Shown: one piece after another, positions 32,347 to 41,084 of the stretch
Numbering within the stretch: the stretch's first letter is position 1
How the letters are laid out: each line of letters starts with the position of its first letter
NCBI RefSeq assembly: GCF_040256645.1
Contig: NZ_CP158281.1
Coordinates: 992,001 to 1,056,000 of the forward strand
From: Brevibacterium sp. CBA3109
GTDB lineage: Bacteria; Actinomycetota; Actinomycetes; Actinomycetales; Brevibacteriaceae
Reading direction: 5' to 3'
DNA length: 64,000 bases
The notes under the pieces: generated by a model
What the model was told of the DNA's origin: nothing
Seen by the model: only the letters and a program-made list of their open reading frames with translations
Databases searched by the model: none
Translations under genes and position numbers: made by a program

Positions 32347-33618
32347 ATGCATTCGACTCCGCTGCTTCGCGACGACTATCAGCGCATTGTTCGTCGCGCC
32401 CATGACAATTTGGCGTCACTGACTGCACCGGACACCACAGGCCCCGGTGTCCGCCCCGCTGTCCTCGAATCCTGGAACCGATCCCTTGGCCGGCTTCGCG
32501 ATCCGGCCGGAGTGCGTGTGCGCATGGCCTATGAGGCCGATCAGCTCGCTGAGGTGAGACGCCGGCATCCGTTCCACTCCATCATGGGTCTGCTGCGGTC
32601 ACATCTGATCGAACCTGCCAAGGAGGCAGGGCTGCTGGTGGCGCTCGGCGATGAGCAGGGGCGTCTCCTGTGGGTCGAGGGCGAGCGCGCTGTTCGCATC
32701 CGCGCCGAGTCCATGGGCTTCGTCCCGGGCACTGACTGGTCGGAGGACGTGATGGGCACCTCTGCACCCGGTCTCGCGCTGCGCTCGGGCAGTGCCGTGC
32801 AGATCAGTCAGGCCGAACACTTCTCCGCCGAAGTGCACTCGTGGAGCTGCAGTGCAGTGCCTGTGACCCATCCGCTGACCGGTCAGGTTCTGGGCATCAT
32901 CGATGTCACCGGCGGCGATGACGCAGTGTCGTCCATTGTCCTGCCGTTGCTGAATTCGACGGCGCAGGCTGCCGGTGCCGGGCTGTCCAAGCTCTACTCC
33001 CCGGACTCCGGTGGGCTGTTTCCTGTCGGCACTGGTCAAGGTGCTTACCTCGAAGTCACGGGAGTGCGTCCCCAGCTCTCCGGCTCGGACGGCACCCGGA
33101 TCACGCTGTCGAGACGCCACGCTGAGATCATGCTGCTCCTGGCCGACAACCCCGACGGGATCAGCGGTGCAGGGCTCGCCGACAGGCTGTGGGCGTTCGG
33201 CGGAAGTGAAGTCACGGTCCGTGCGGAGATCGCGCGTCTGCGCAGAACCATCAACCACCTCGGCGATCTGCGCCTCGAAGCCCGGCCCTACCGTCTGCGG
33301 GGAGACATCGACAGTGACGTCGAACGCACGTACCGGGGCCTGGCCCAAGGTGACGTGGAGACTGCGTTCAACTTCTATCAGGGGCATGTGCTCCCCGATT
33401 CCGACGCCCCCGGAGTTCGGGAGATCGGTGCGCAGCTGCAGGCGCTGATTCGGGAAAGCCTCCTGCAGGACGGGACCTGGCAGCAGCTGTGGCGATATGC
33501 GGGGCTGGCCGAGGCTCGCGATGATTCGGAAGTGCTGATGGCGGTGCTGCGGCTGGCCCCGCCCGAAGCGCCGGAACGCAACGCAGCCGTGGTACGACTT
33601 GAGGCCCTCGGATACTGA
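32347..33618 (+). CDS. GAF-domain regulator of alcohol/aldehyde oxidation genes
   Basis: 423 residues. ATG 32347 is preceded by GGTGGAG; the ATG at 32326 has no site. The N-terminal half resembles AcoR-type sensors: RPAVLESWNRSLGRLRDPAG, LVALGDEQGRLLWVEGE, PGTDWSEDVMGTSAPGLALR and SWSCSAVPVTHPLTGQVLGI (GAF). There is no sigma-54 AAA domain. Instead a winged-helix-like segment (ITLSRRHAEIMLLLADNPDG, EVTVRAEIARLRRTINHLG) and a helical end follow, as in many actinobacterial regulators next to adh/ald genes. It probably activates the two downstream dehydrogenase genes in response to a small ligand. Confidence 0.75.
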   Translation: MHSTPLLRDDYQRIVRRAHDNLASLTAPDTTGPGVRPAVLESWNRSLGRLRDPAGVRVRMAYEADQLAEVRRRHPFHSIMGLLRSHLIEPAKEAGLLVALGDEQGRLLWVEGERAVRIRAESMGFVPGTDWSEDVMGTSAPGLALRSGSAVQISQAEHFSAEVHSWSCSAVPVTHPLTGQVLGIIDVTGGDDAVSSIVLPLLNSTAQAAGAGLSKLYSPDSGGLFPVGTGQGAYLEVTGVRPQLSGSDGTRITLSRRHAEIMLLLADNPDGISGAGLADRLWAFGGSEVTVRAEIARLRRTINHLGDLRLEARPYRLRGDIDSDVERTYRGLAQGDVETAFNFYQGHVLPDSDAPGVREIGAQLQALIRESLLQDGTWQQLWRYAGLAEARDDSEVLMAVLRLAPPEAPERNAAVVRLEALGY

Positions 33619-33764
33619 TTCAGATCCTCGGATACTGACTCCGTGGGGCTTAAGCAATCAGCTCGACTTGTGTGATGCAACCCACATGCAACGTTGGCCT
33701 GCGTACCGTGAAATGCAATCGGAGACACACATCCGATCGCCGCATACGCATCAAAGGAGTTGCA

Positions 33765-35288
33765 ATGACTGTTTACGCTCAGCCTGGTCGAGACGGATCG
33801 CTCGTCACCTTCAAGCCACGGTACGAGAACTTCATCGGCGGAGGGTGGGTCGCTCCCGCCAATGGAAACTATTTCGAGAACCCGACACCCATCACGGGCA
33901 AGACGTTCTGCGAGGTGCCCGCCAGTACTGCTGAGGACATCGAACTCGCACTCGACGCCGCACACAAAGCGGCTCCCGCCTGGGGCAAGACCTCTGTCGC
34001 CGAGCGAGCGGTGATCTTGAACAAGATCGCTGATCGGATCGAGGAGAACCTCGAGATGATAGCGGTGGCCGAGACCTGGGACAACGGCAAGGCGGTCCGT
34101 GAATGCCTCAACGCCGACATTCCCCTGGCCATCGATCACTTCCGCTATTTCGCCGGGGCGATCCGGGCGCAGGAGGGCGGCCTGTCGCAGATCGATGACG
34201 ACACGGTGGCCTATCATTTCCACGAGCCGCTCGGCGTGGTCGGCCAGATCATTCCCTGGAACTTCCCGATCCTCATGGGCGTGTGGAAGATCGCGCCGGC
34301 TCTGGCAGCAGGCAATGCCATCGTCCTCAAGCCTGCCGAACAGACTCCGGCCTCTATCCTCGTCCTCGTCGAACTCATTGCAGACCTACTGCCCGATGGT
34401 GTCCTCAACGTCGTCAACGGCTTCGGGCTCGAAGCGGGCAAGCCCCTGGCGTCGAACAAGCGAATTAGGAAGATCGCGTTCACCGGTGAGACGACCACAG
34501 GCCGTCTCATCATGCAGTACGCTTCCCAGAACATCATTCCGGTCACCCTCGAGCTCGGCGGCAAGTCCCCGAACATCTTCTTCGACGACGTCAACGCCAA
34601 GGATGACGCCTACTGGGACAAGGCTCAAGAGGGCTTCACCATGTTCGCGCTCAATCAGGGAGAAGTCTGCACCTGTCCGTCCCGTGCACTGGTCCAGGAA
34701 TCGATCGCCGATCCCTTCCTCGACGCGGTGGCAGAACGGACGAAGAAGATCGTGCAGGGCAACCCTCTCGACACCGACACCATGATGGGTGCGCAGGCCT
34801 CGAACGACCAATTCGAGAAGATCATGTCCTACCTCGACATCGGAAAGCAGGAAGGCGCTGAGGTGCTCACTGGCGGAGCCCGGGCCGACCTCGGCGGGGA
34901 CCTGTCCGGAGGCTATTACGTGCAGCCGACTATCTTCAAGGGCAACAATAGGATGCGGATCTTCCAGGAGGAGATCTTCGGCCCCGTCGTGTCGGTGGCC
35001 ACCTTCAGCGACTACGACGACGCCATCTCCACGGCGAACGACACACTCTACGGACTGGGCGCCGGAGTCTGGTCGCGCAACGGCAACATCGCCTACCGCG
35101 CGGGCCGTGACATCCAGGCTGGACGCGTGTGGGTCAACAACTACCACGCCTACCCGGCGCATGCGGCCTTTGGCGGCTACAAGGCCTCCGGCATCGGGCG
35201 TGAGAACCACCTGATGATGCTCGACCACTACCAGCAGACGAAGAACCTGCTGGTCAGCTACTCGGAGAACGCTCAGGGCTTCTTCTGA
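33765..35288 (+). CDS. NAD-dependent aldehyde dehydrogenase
   Basis: 507 residues from ATG 33765 behind AAAGGAG. It oxidises aldehydes to acids. Motifs: [20 protein letters not shown] (cofactor loop), [24 protein letters not shown] with the catalytic Glu, and [13 protein letters not shown], in which the codon for the nucleophile falls exactly at residue 302, the canonical Cys302. Closest in style to acetaldehyde dehydrogenases ExaC/AldA. Its pairing with the following alcohol dehydrogenase suggests an ethanol-to-acetate route. Confidence 0.92.
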   Translation: MTVYAQPGRDGSLVTFKPRYENFIGGGWVAPANGNYFENPTPITGKTFCEVPASTAEDIELALDAAHKAAPAWGKTSVAERAVILNKIADRIEENLEMIAVAETWDNGKAVRECLNADIPLAIDHFRYFAGAIRAQEGGLSQIDDDTVAYHFHEPLGVVGQIIPWNFPILMGVWKIAPALAAGNAIVLKPAEQTPASILVLVELIADLLPDGVLNVVNGFGLEAGKPLASNKRIRKIAFTGETTTGRLIMQYASQNIIPVTLELGGKSPNIFFDDVNAKDDAYWDKAQEGFTMFALNQGEVCTCPSRALVQESIADPFLDAVAERTKKIVQGNPLDTDTMMGAQASNDQFEKIMSYLDIGKQEGAEVLTGGARADLGGDLSGGYYVQPTIFKGNNRMRIFQEEIFGPVVSVATFSDYDDAISTANDTLYGLGAGVWSRNGNIAYRAGRDIQAGRVWVNNYHAYPAHAAFGGYKASGIGRENHLMMLDHYQQTKNLLVSYSENAQGFF

Positions 35289-35376
35289 GGCGCAGCTTCT
35301 TCCGAGCACACGCGGACGTTGTCAAGACGGCAGCGACGCAGACAGCACAGCCAACATCGTTACAAGGGAGTCAATG

Positions 35377-36396
35377 ATGTCAGACATGAAAGCGGCAGTC
35401 GTCGAAGAGTTCGGCAAGGACCTCGTGGTCGGAGACAACGCAATACCCGAGCCGGGTCCGGGCCAGGCACTGGTCAAGGTCATCGCCTCAGGGGTGTGCC
35501 ACACTGATCTGCACGCAGCCCACGGAGACTGGCCGGTCAAGCCCAAGATTCCCCTCATCCCCGGACATGAGGGAGTGGGAACCGTGGAGAAGGTCGGCCC
35601 TGGCGTCACCGATGTCACGGTCGGACAGATGATCGGAAACGCCTGGCTGTGGAGCGCCTGTGGAATATGCGAGCACTGCCGCCAGGGGTGGGAGACTCTG
35701 TGTGAGCAGCAGGTCAACGGCGGGTACGGCGTCGACGGATCGTTCGGTGAGTACATGCTCGTCGATACGAAGTTCGCCGCTATCATCCCGGAAGGCTCGG
35801 ACCCCTACGAGATCGCCCCGGTGCTCTGCGCCGGAGTCACCGTGTACAAAGGGCTCAAGCGCACCGAGGTGAAGCCCGGGCAATGGGTTGTGATCTCCGG
35901 CATCGGCGGGCTCGGCCACATCGCTGTTCAGTATGCGGTGGCAATGGGGATGCGCGTCATCGCCGTCGACGTCGCCGACGACAAACTGGCCCTGGCGACG
36001 AAGCACGGCGCGGAGATCACGGTCAACGCCTTCGCAGCGGAACCGGCCGAGATCATCCAGGAGAAGGTCGGCGGCGCGCACGGCGTGCTTGTCACGGCGG
36101 TGCACCCGAAGGCATTCGGGCAGGCGATCTCAATGACCCGTCGAGGCGGCACCATCGTCTTCAACGGACTGCCGCCGGGAGACTTCCCCGCACCGATCTT
36201 CGACATCGTCCTCAAGGGACTCACGATCCGCGGTTCGATCGTCGGCACCCGCCAGGACATGGTTGAGGCGCTGGAGTTCTACGCCGCAGGGAAGATCCAC
36301 CCGACGTTCAGTAAGCGACCGCTCGGCGACATCAACGCGATCTTGGATGAGATGATCCACGGCAAGATCGACGGCCGAGTCGTAATCGAATACTGA
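35377..36396 (+). CDS. adhP: Zinc-dependent alcohol dehydrogenase (AdhP-like)
   Basis: 339 residues; ATG 35377 is six bases after AAGGGAG, ATG 35374 only three. Catalytic zinc ligands: Cys in GVCHTDLHAAHGDWP, the His-Glu in PGHEGVGTV, and a later Cys. Structural zinc cluster: CGICEHCRQGWETLC. NAD loop: ISGIGGLGHIAVQYA. It has the AdhP/ethanol dehydrogenase length and motif order. It is 88 bp after the aldehyde dehydrogenase and likely in one transcript under the GAF regulator. Confidence 0.92.
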   Translation: MSDMKAAVVEEFGKDLVVGDNAIPEPGPGQALVKVIASGVCHTDLHAAHGDWPVKPKIPLIPGHEGVGTVEKVGPGVTDVTVGQMIGNAWLWSACGICEHCRQGWETLCEQQVNGGYGVDGSFGEYMLVDTKFAAIIPEGSDPYEIAPVLCAGVTVYKGLKRTEVKPGQWVVISGIGGLGHIAVQYAVAMGMRVIAVDVADDKLALATKHGAEITVNAFAAEPAEIIQEKVGGAHGVLVTAVHPKAFGQAISMTRRGGTIVFNGLPPGDFPAPIFDIVLKGLTIRGSIVGTRQDMVEALEFYAAGKIHPTFSKRPLGDINAILDEMIHGKIDGRVVIEY

Positions 36397-36406
36397 ACCT
36401 CACCTG

Positions 36407-36462
36407 CTACCTGACGGCGGCCCTGATACCTCGCGCCAGGTATCTGGGCCGCCGTCAGGTAG
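36407..36462. terminator. Very long near-perfect hairpin after adhP
   Basis: CTACCTGACGGCGGCCC (36407-36423) pairs with GGGCCGCCGTCAGGTAG (36446-36462). After one T/T mismatch a second perfect stem GATACCT/AGGTATC closes on CGCGCC. That makes about 24 base pairs in 56 bases. There is no T-run on either strand, but the stability suggests a bidirectional transcription block between adhP and the rplJ leader. Confidence 0.65.
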
Positions 36463-36750
36463 TTCGGGCAGGAATGTGGCCAGCATCTCCGTCATCGATT
36501 GGACTTGACTCGAGCACCTTCGATAGACTTCAACTACCCAAGACCGTCGGTCTTTTCGGTATCAGCAGAATTCGCAATCGGATCCTGTTGCCCGGAGACG
36601 AAGACTCCAATGGAGTGACCTGCGCAGGTGAGCACGAGATTCTTCCGATGAGTTCCTATGATCTCATCATTCGAAGCGTTTCACGCATGCCTGCGTGGAG
36701 CGCTTTTTTGGTGTTGGGACGCGACCGGCGACTGTACGAAAGGAACTACC
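36463..36750 (+). promoter_or_regulatory. rplJ (L10) leader with attenuator-like terminator
   Basis: The 288-bp leader carries at 36674-36709 a classic intrinsic terminator: AGCGTTTCACGCA, loop TGCC, TGCGTGGAGCGCT, then six T. The stem has 13 pairs with two G-T wobbles, 42 bases before the rplJ start. L10 leaders in other bacteria bind the L10-L12 complex. Here premature termination may be the control. Upstream, ACCGTCGGT and neighbouring segments could form an alternative fold. Confidence 0.65.
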
Positions 36751-37284
36751 ATGGCGAGGCCAGACAAGGCAGCCGCAGTAGAGGAGCTCAAACAGCAGTT
36801 TGAGAACTCCGATGCTGTGTTGCTGACCGAGTACCGCGGTCTCACCGTTGCGCAGATGCAGAATCTGCGCGTTTCACTCGGTGAGAACGTCAGCTACGCC
36901 GTGGTAAAGAATACGCTCACTGCTATTGCAGCCAAAGAAGCCGGAATCAACGATCTCGATGAGTTCCTCAGCGGACCCACCGCGATCGCATTCGTCAACG
37001 GTGAACCACCAGAGGCTGCAAAGGCATTGCGTAACTTTGCCAAGGCGAATTCTCAGCTCGTATTGAAGGGCGGCTACTGGGATGGTGCCGTCCTCAGTGC
37101 TGAGAATGTCAACAAACTCGCCGACCTCGAACCACGCGAAGTGCTGCTTGCAAAGGCAGCTGGTGCAATGAAGGCAAGCCTCCACCAGGCGGCTTACCTG
37201 TTCACCGCTCCGATGGTCAAGGCCGTGCGCACTGTCGACGCTCTCCGCGAGAAGCAGGACAACGCTCCTGCTTCAGACGCCTGA
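36751..37284 (+). CDS. rplJ: 50S ribosomal protein L10
   Basis: 177 residues from ATG 36751 behind AAAGGAACTACC; the upstream frame start at 36658 lies in the attenuator. Signatures: DKAAAVEELKQQFENSDAVL, LTEYRGLTVAQMQNLR, SYAVVKNTLTAIAAKEAG, LSGPTAIAFVNGEPPEAAK. The C-terminal helix binds L12 dimers. Cotranscribed with rplL. Confidence 0.96.
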   Translation: MARPDKAAAVEELKQQFENSDAVLLTEYRGLTVAQMQNLRVSLGENVSYAVVKNTLTAIAAKEAGINDLDEFLSGPTAIAFVNGEPPEAAKALRNFAKANSQLVLKGGYWDGAVLSAENVNKLADLEPREVLLAKAAGAMKASLHQAAYLFTAPMVKAVRTVDALREKQDNAPASDA

Positions 37285-37341
37285 GCATCACCCTATAAAT
37301 CCGGTCGCTCACAGTGACCACCAAAGGAAGGACTGGCCACC

Positions 37342-37722
37342 ATGGCTAAGCTCACCCCCGAAGAGCTCATCGAAGGTTTCAAAGAGCTCACCCTGATCGA
37401 ACTCTCGGACTTCGTCAAGAAGTTCGAAGAGGTCTTCGAAGTTGAAGCTGCTGCACCTGCTGCCGCAGTTGCCGCTGCTCCTGCTGCCGCTGAAGAAGCT
37501 GCTGAAGAGCAGACCGAATTCGACGTCATCCTCGAATCGGCCGGCGAGAAGAAGGTTCCTGTCATCAAGGAAGTTCGTGGGCTCACCTCCCTCGGACTGA
37601 AGGAAGCCAAGGACCTCGTCGACGGCGCACCTAAGGCCGTTCTCGAAGCCGTGTCCAAGGACGCAGCCGAGAAGGCCAAGGAAACACTCGAGGGCGCGGG
37701 CGCAACCGTCACCCTCAAGTGA
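37342..37722 (+). CDS. rplL: 50S ribosomal protein L7/L12
   Basis: 126 residues. N-terminal dimerisation domain [20 protein letters not shown], Ala-rich hinge ([20 protein letters not shown]) and the C-terminal factor-binding domain ([29 protein letters not shown]). It recruits translation GTPases. A perfect terminator follows. Confidence 0.97.
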   Translation: MAKLTPEELIEGFKELTLIELSDFVKKFEEVFEVEAAAPAAAVAAAPAAAEEAAEEQTEFDVILESAGEKKVPVIKEVRGLTSLGLKEAKDLVDGAPKAVLEAVSKDAAEKAKETLEGAGATVTLK

Positions 37723-37755
37723 TTTCGCTGGCAGCGGTCTGACCGCTGCCGCATC

Positions 37756-37793
37756 GAAGAACCCCACAGCTGATGCTGTGGGGTTCTTCACGT
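37756..37793 (+). terminator. Terminator after rplL
   Basis: GAAGAACCCCACAGC (37756-37770) pairs with GCTGTGGGGTTCTTC (37775-37789) around TGAT, a 15-bp stem. It ends the rplJ-rplL transcript. Confidence 0.9.
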
Positions 37794-37891
37794 TTGCAGG
37801 CAACGGCTCAGGCGCAGAAACGCCAGAGATGTTCCAAGACTGCAACCGACGAGATTTAGGGCATGAAGCGCTCGCATACTAATCTTGTCAG

Positions 37892-39127
37892 GTGACCAAG
37901 ACAACCGATTCTCAGACGGCGCTGCTGGAGCATCTCCGCAGTCGTATCCGCGAGGGTTGGGACCACGATCCGCTCTTCATCGACCCGTCTGTCGAACCGT
38001 GACTGACACCGAGACAGAAGTCGTCCCTCACCCACGCCTCGGCGCAGGCGTCCACGTCGGACATTCCTCATTTCATTGCCATCGTGCCCGGCCTCTCGAA
38101 CTCCGAGGCGGCCCAGGACGGCTGGGGTCGTTTCACCGCTGACTTCGCATATTCGATGTTCGAGAGCGCCAAGGCCGAACAGATCATCGTCATCTTCTCA
38201 GAAGCCGAATACTCGGCCTCAACCTTCGCCTACATCGTCGATGACAGCGGCCCGAGGGTTCCTCGAGTCTCAGATCAGCTGCAGCGCTCGAAGACCAATC
38301 GCTTCTTGCCCGTCGAACTTGCGGTGCCCTATCACCTGAACCTGCTCATCGCGACGGTGAAGGGAACCGAACCACCACCTCTGCCGGACTTCGACCCGAG
38401 GGCGGACGAGGATGACTACATTCAAGCAAACGGACTCGACTACGGTGATCCGGACGGCTTCGTCTTCAAGGCAACGGCTGCTGCGGCGATCGGACTCACC
38501 GCGTGGGTGCTCCTGCGACGCAACAGGTACGCCTGGCGGAATAATCTCACCCGAGGTCCGGAACTGGTGAGGAACCGCAGACTTCCTCAGGCGCTCGAGG
38601 CTGCACTCCGTGAACTGCCCGACCCTGCAGCCCCGGACGAGGAGATGTGGGCACTGCACGACCGTGGCCGACGCGTTCAGACAGCGATCACAGAGATCGT
38701 GGCAACACATCCCGACTGGGCCACCGATATCGATTTCTCGCATCGCCACGCGATCCTGGCTCTGACCGAGACTGATCGTTGGCTGCAGAAACACCTGCAG
38801 CGGACCCCCTCGGCGAAGGGAACGAAGACTCGGGACGAGGAGCCGCGCTTCTGCTTCTTCTTTCCGACACATACGGGGGCGATCTCCGGCTTCGCGTGGA
38901 GGCAGGGAACAGCTGTGCTGACGATCAACGTCTGTGTCGACTGCCGTGCAGACCTTAACGCCGGGCACGAATCCGAGTGCCTGATGGTGCCGAAGGCCCC
39001 TGGGGCGAAGAGGGTGAAAGCCGTTCCCTACTATCAACGTGATGACGCATACGCAGTATCGGGTTTCGGCAGCTTTGCGGATCTCGAAGACGCGATCGTG
39101 ACGAAGATGGGCAGCGGTCGAGAATGA
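37892..39127 (+). pseudogene. TPM-like membrane protein 1, in-frame TGA at codon 37
   Basis: GTG 37892 opens 36 codons ending DPLFIDPSVEP, then TGA at 38000-38002, after which the same frame continues without gap to 39127. The continuation (LTPRQKSSLTHA, IPHFIAIVPGLSNSE) completes the same domain, so the stop interrupts one gene. Beyond it: an alpha/beta domain resembling TPM/extracytoplasmic folds, one membrane helix (FKATAAAAIGLTAWVLLRR), a charged helical part and a Cys/His end (RFCFFFPTHTGA, VCVDCRADL) shared with the third gene of the cluster. It may be a nonsense mutant, a sequencing error, or be translated from GTG 38084 without its first strand. The next gene overlaps by 4 bp. Confidence 0.65.
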
Positions 39128-39927
39128 ACACGTGGGTCAGAACGATCATCGCCGTCATCATCTTCGGCGCAGTTGCTGCAGGGTCGACCTCGGTCAGCAT
39201 CTGGCGATTCAACGAGGCGAAGCAGGAGCGGATAGCAGTCGAAGAGAGTGACAAGATCTCCGTCGACTCGGTCTACGACGACCGCATCCGGAGTGGGCTC
39301 GACCCGAACTACGACCCCGCGACCTATCAGGATTTGGCGAAGGATCTGGAATCAGATCCGATCCATGTCGACGACTATCTGGCATTCGACGTTGATGACG
39401 AGGGACTTGAAGCCATCCGCGGCGAGCTCGAGGGGCTTGACGTCCCGATCTACGTGGCGTTCATCAACCACACCCAGCTCGATGACACAGATGCGAACTT
39501 GGACCTCAAGGCCGCCCGTATCGCGCATGAGCTCGACAGTGATGGGGCCACCGTCCTCGTCGTCAGCCCCTTCGGTCAGAGCATCGGGTCCAAGGAGGTC
39601 GAACGCGACATTCGGCAGCGTCCGGAACCGGGCCCCGACGATACGCTGACCACCACGGGCCTGGCCTGGGTCCAGGCGCTGAAGAACGCCCAGCCGCAGA
39701 AGCTGGAGGCGGCAGAGCCGCTGGTGGCCGAGGACAACTCCGATGACTCTCATGAACTCTCATATTCCCCGGTCTCAGCCATCTCCGGCGCCATCTTCGG
39801 ACTCGTCGTCGGCGGGGTGATCGCGCTGATCGGAGTCGCAGGCTGGGGCTACTGGCGTCGGGAGCGTGAGGGACTCACCTCTGGTGCCAACACACGGTCC
39901 GTCAATCATCGGAACCGAAGGAAGTGA
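39124..39927 (+). CDS. TPM-like membrane protein 2
   Basis: 267 residues starting in an ATGA overlap. The N-terminal membrane helix (VRTIIAVIIFGAVAAGSTSV) is followed by an outer domain of about 170 residues beginning DPIHVDDYLAFDVDD and VPIYVAFINHTQLDD, the same pattern as its neighbours (DP-hydrophobic-D, helix, then a strand ending VAF/IAI). A second helix (SGAIFGLVVGGVIALIGVAG) is near the C-terminus with a basic tail. It lacks the Cys/His end of genes 1 and 3. Two-helix topology puts the domain outside. Function is unknown. Confidence 0.65.
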   Translation: MNTWVRTIIAVIIFGAVAAGSTSVSIWRFNEAKQERIAVEESDKISVDSVYDDRIRSGLDPNYDPATYQDLAKDLESDPIHVDDYLAFDVDDEGLEAIRGELEGLDVPIYVAFINHTQLDDTDANLDLKAARIAHELDSDGATVLVVSPFGQSIGSKEVERDIRQRPEPGPDDTLTTTGLAWVQALKNAQPQKLEAAEPLVAEDNSDDSHELSYSPVSAISGAIFGLVVGGVIALIGVAGWGYWRREREGLTSGANTRSVNHRNRRK

Positions 39928-39929
39928 AC

Positions 39930-41084
39930 GTGGACGCAACGCAGATCGCTGATTCTCTCAAGGCAGATCACTTCTACATCGACGAGTCCGCCGTGGGCAC
40001 CCTCGATTCTCGCCTCGTCGACAAGGCCAAGTCGACCACACAAGGGTTGGACTTCGACGTCTATGTCATCGCCGTCGACGACAAGGTCCTCGACCTCGAC
40101 CTGCTCCGGGAAGTGGCTGCCGACCACGGAGGCGAGGGCTCCTTCGTCCTGATCAGCGACACAACACAGCTCTACACCGAGGTGCAGATCGAGGATGATC
40201 ATGATCTCGCGATGCAGGTGATGGAACAAAATGCCAACGCCCACGCCCAATGGAGCGTCCAGACGCCGTCGCTGTCGAAGCTGAATACGCTGCTCAAGTT
40301 CTACGCCCATCCGGAGGCAGTCAAGGAACCGGGCGAACCTGTCGCAGGGCAGGAGGTGCCCGGCAGTGACTTCGGCCAGGAGAGCAACTCAAGCAGCTTC
40401 GCACCGATGTTCCTCGGCGGAGCCGTCCTCGTGCTCGCGCTTGTCATCGCCGGAGTCTTCCTTGTCCGCACACTGAAGTCGAGAGCGGCCGAGAGCCGCA
40501 GGCACCACGAATTCCGACTGCCCCGCAAACTCCTGGACCGGGTCGACTCCCTGCAGCGGACATCGCTGCGCGACGACATCAACGCCGACACCTCCCGGAT
40601 CGCCGGCGAAATCGATCGTCTGCAGACATCGAACCTCGACGCGGACAAGGCCGCCAAGGTGGAGAGAGCACTCGACGGCTACCAGATCGCTCGCAGCATC
40701 GTCGATGATAGGGACACCGAACGCATCGATCTCGCCGGTGCGATGGTTCTGCTGCGGCAGGCAGGACGTGAACTCGCCGAGGTGGAGTCGGGTAAAAAGG
40801 GGAAGCCGGGCACGCGCAACCGCAGCAAGCTCCCGCAGAGTCTGTGCACGATCAACCCCCTCCACGGAGAGGCACAGTCCACGACCCGTCTCGATGCTGA
40901 CAGCTCAGGGGTGCGTGTGCCCGTCTGCGGCAGCTGTCAGAACGACCTGCAGGTCGGCAATCAGCTGCAGTGGATCTTCGACGGTGATACGCCCTACGCC
41001 GAAGGCGAGAGCATCTGGGCTCAGACCCTCTTCGGAGCCATTGGAGGCGACCTCGTCACCGCGCTGCATCGGCAGGGCCGATGA
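39930..41084 (+). CDS. TPM-like membrane protein 3 with zinc-ribbon-like end
   Basis: 384 residues from GTG 39930, six bases after AAGGAA (the GTG at 39924 abuts that site). The N-terminal domain (ADHFYIDESAVGTLDSRLVD, LDFDVYVIAVDDKVLD) matches the pattern of genes 1 and 2. One membrane helix (FLGGAVLVLALVIAGVFLV) precedes a charged helical region, and the C-terminus has LCTINPLHGE and VPVCGSCQNDLQVG. The latter aligns with gene 1 as C-x3-P-x-H, then V-C-x2-C-x2-D-L, and is likely a zinc ribbon inside the cell. The 3' end overlaps the convergent MBL gene by 29 bp. Confidence 0.65.
   Translation: MDATQIADSLKADHFYIDESAVGTLDSRLVDKAKSTTQGLDFDVYVIAVDDKVLDLDLLREVAADHGGEGSFVLISDTTQLYTEVQIEDDHDLAMQVMEQNANAHAQWSVQTPSLSKLNTLLKFYAHPEAVKEPGEPVAGQEVPGSDFGQESNSSSFAPMFLGGAVLVLALVIAGVFLVRTLKSRAAESRRHHEFRLPRKLLDRVDSLQRTSLRDDINADTSRIAGEIDRLQTSNLDADKAAKVERALDGYQIARSIVDDRDTERIDLAGAMVLLRQAGRELAEVESGKKGKPGTRNRSKLPQSLCTINPLHGEAQSTTRLDADSSGVRVPVCGSCQNDLQVGNQLQWIFDGDTPYAEGESIWAQTLFGAIGGDLVTALHRQGR

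Noticed and set aside
38000..38002. TGA as a selenocysteine codon
   Set aside because: No SECIS-like hairpin is evident directly downstream, the protein is not a known selenoprotein type, and no Cys-aligned position is suggested by the paralogues.
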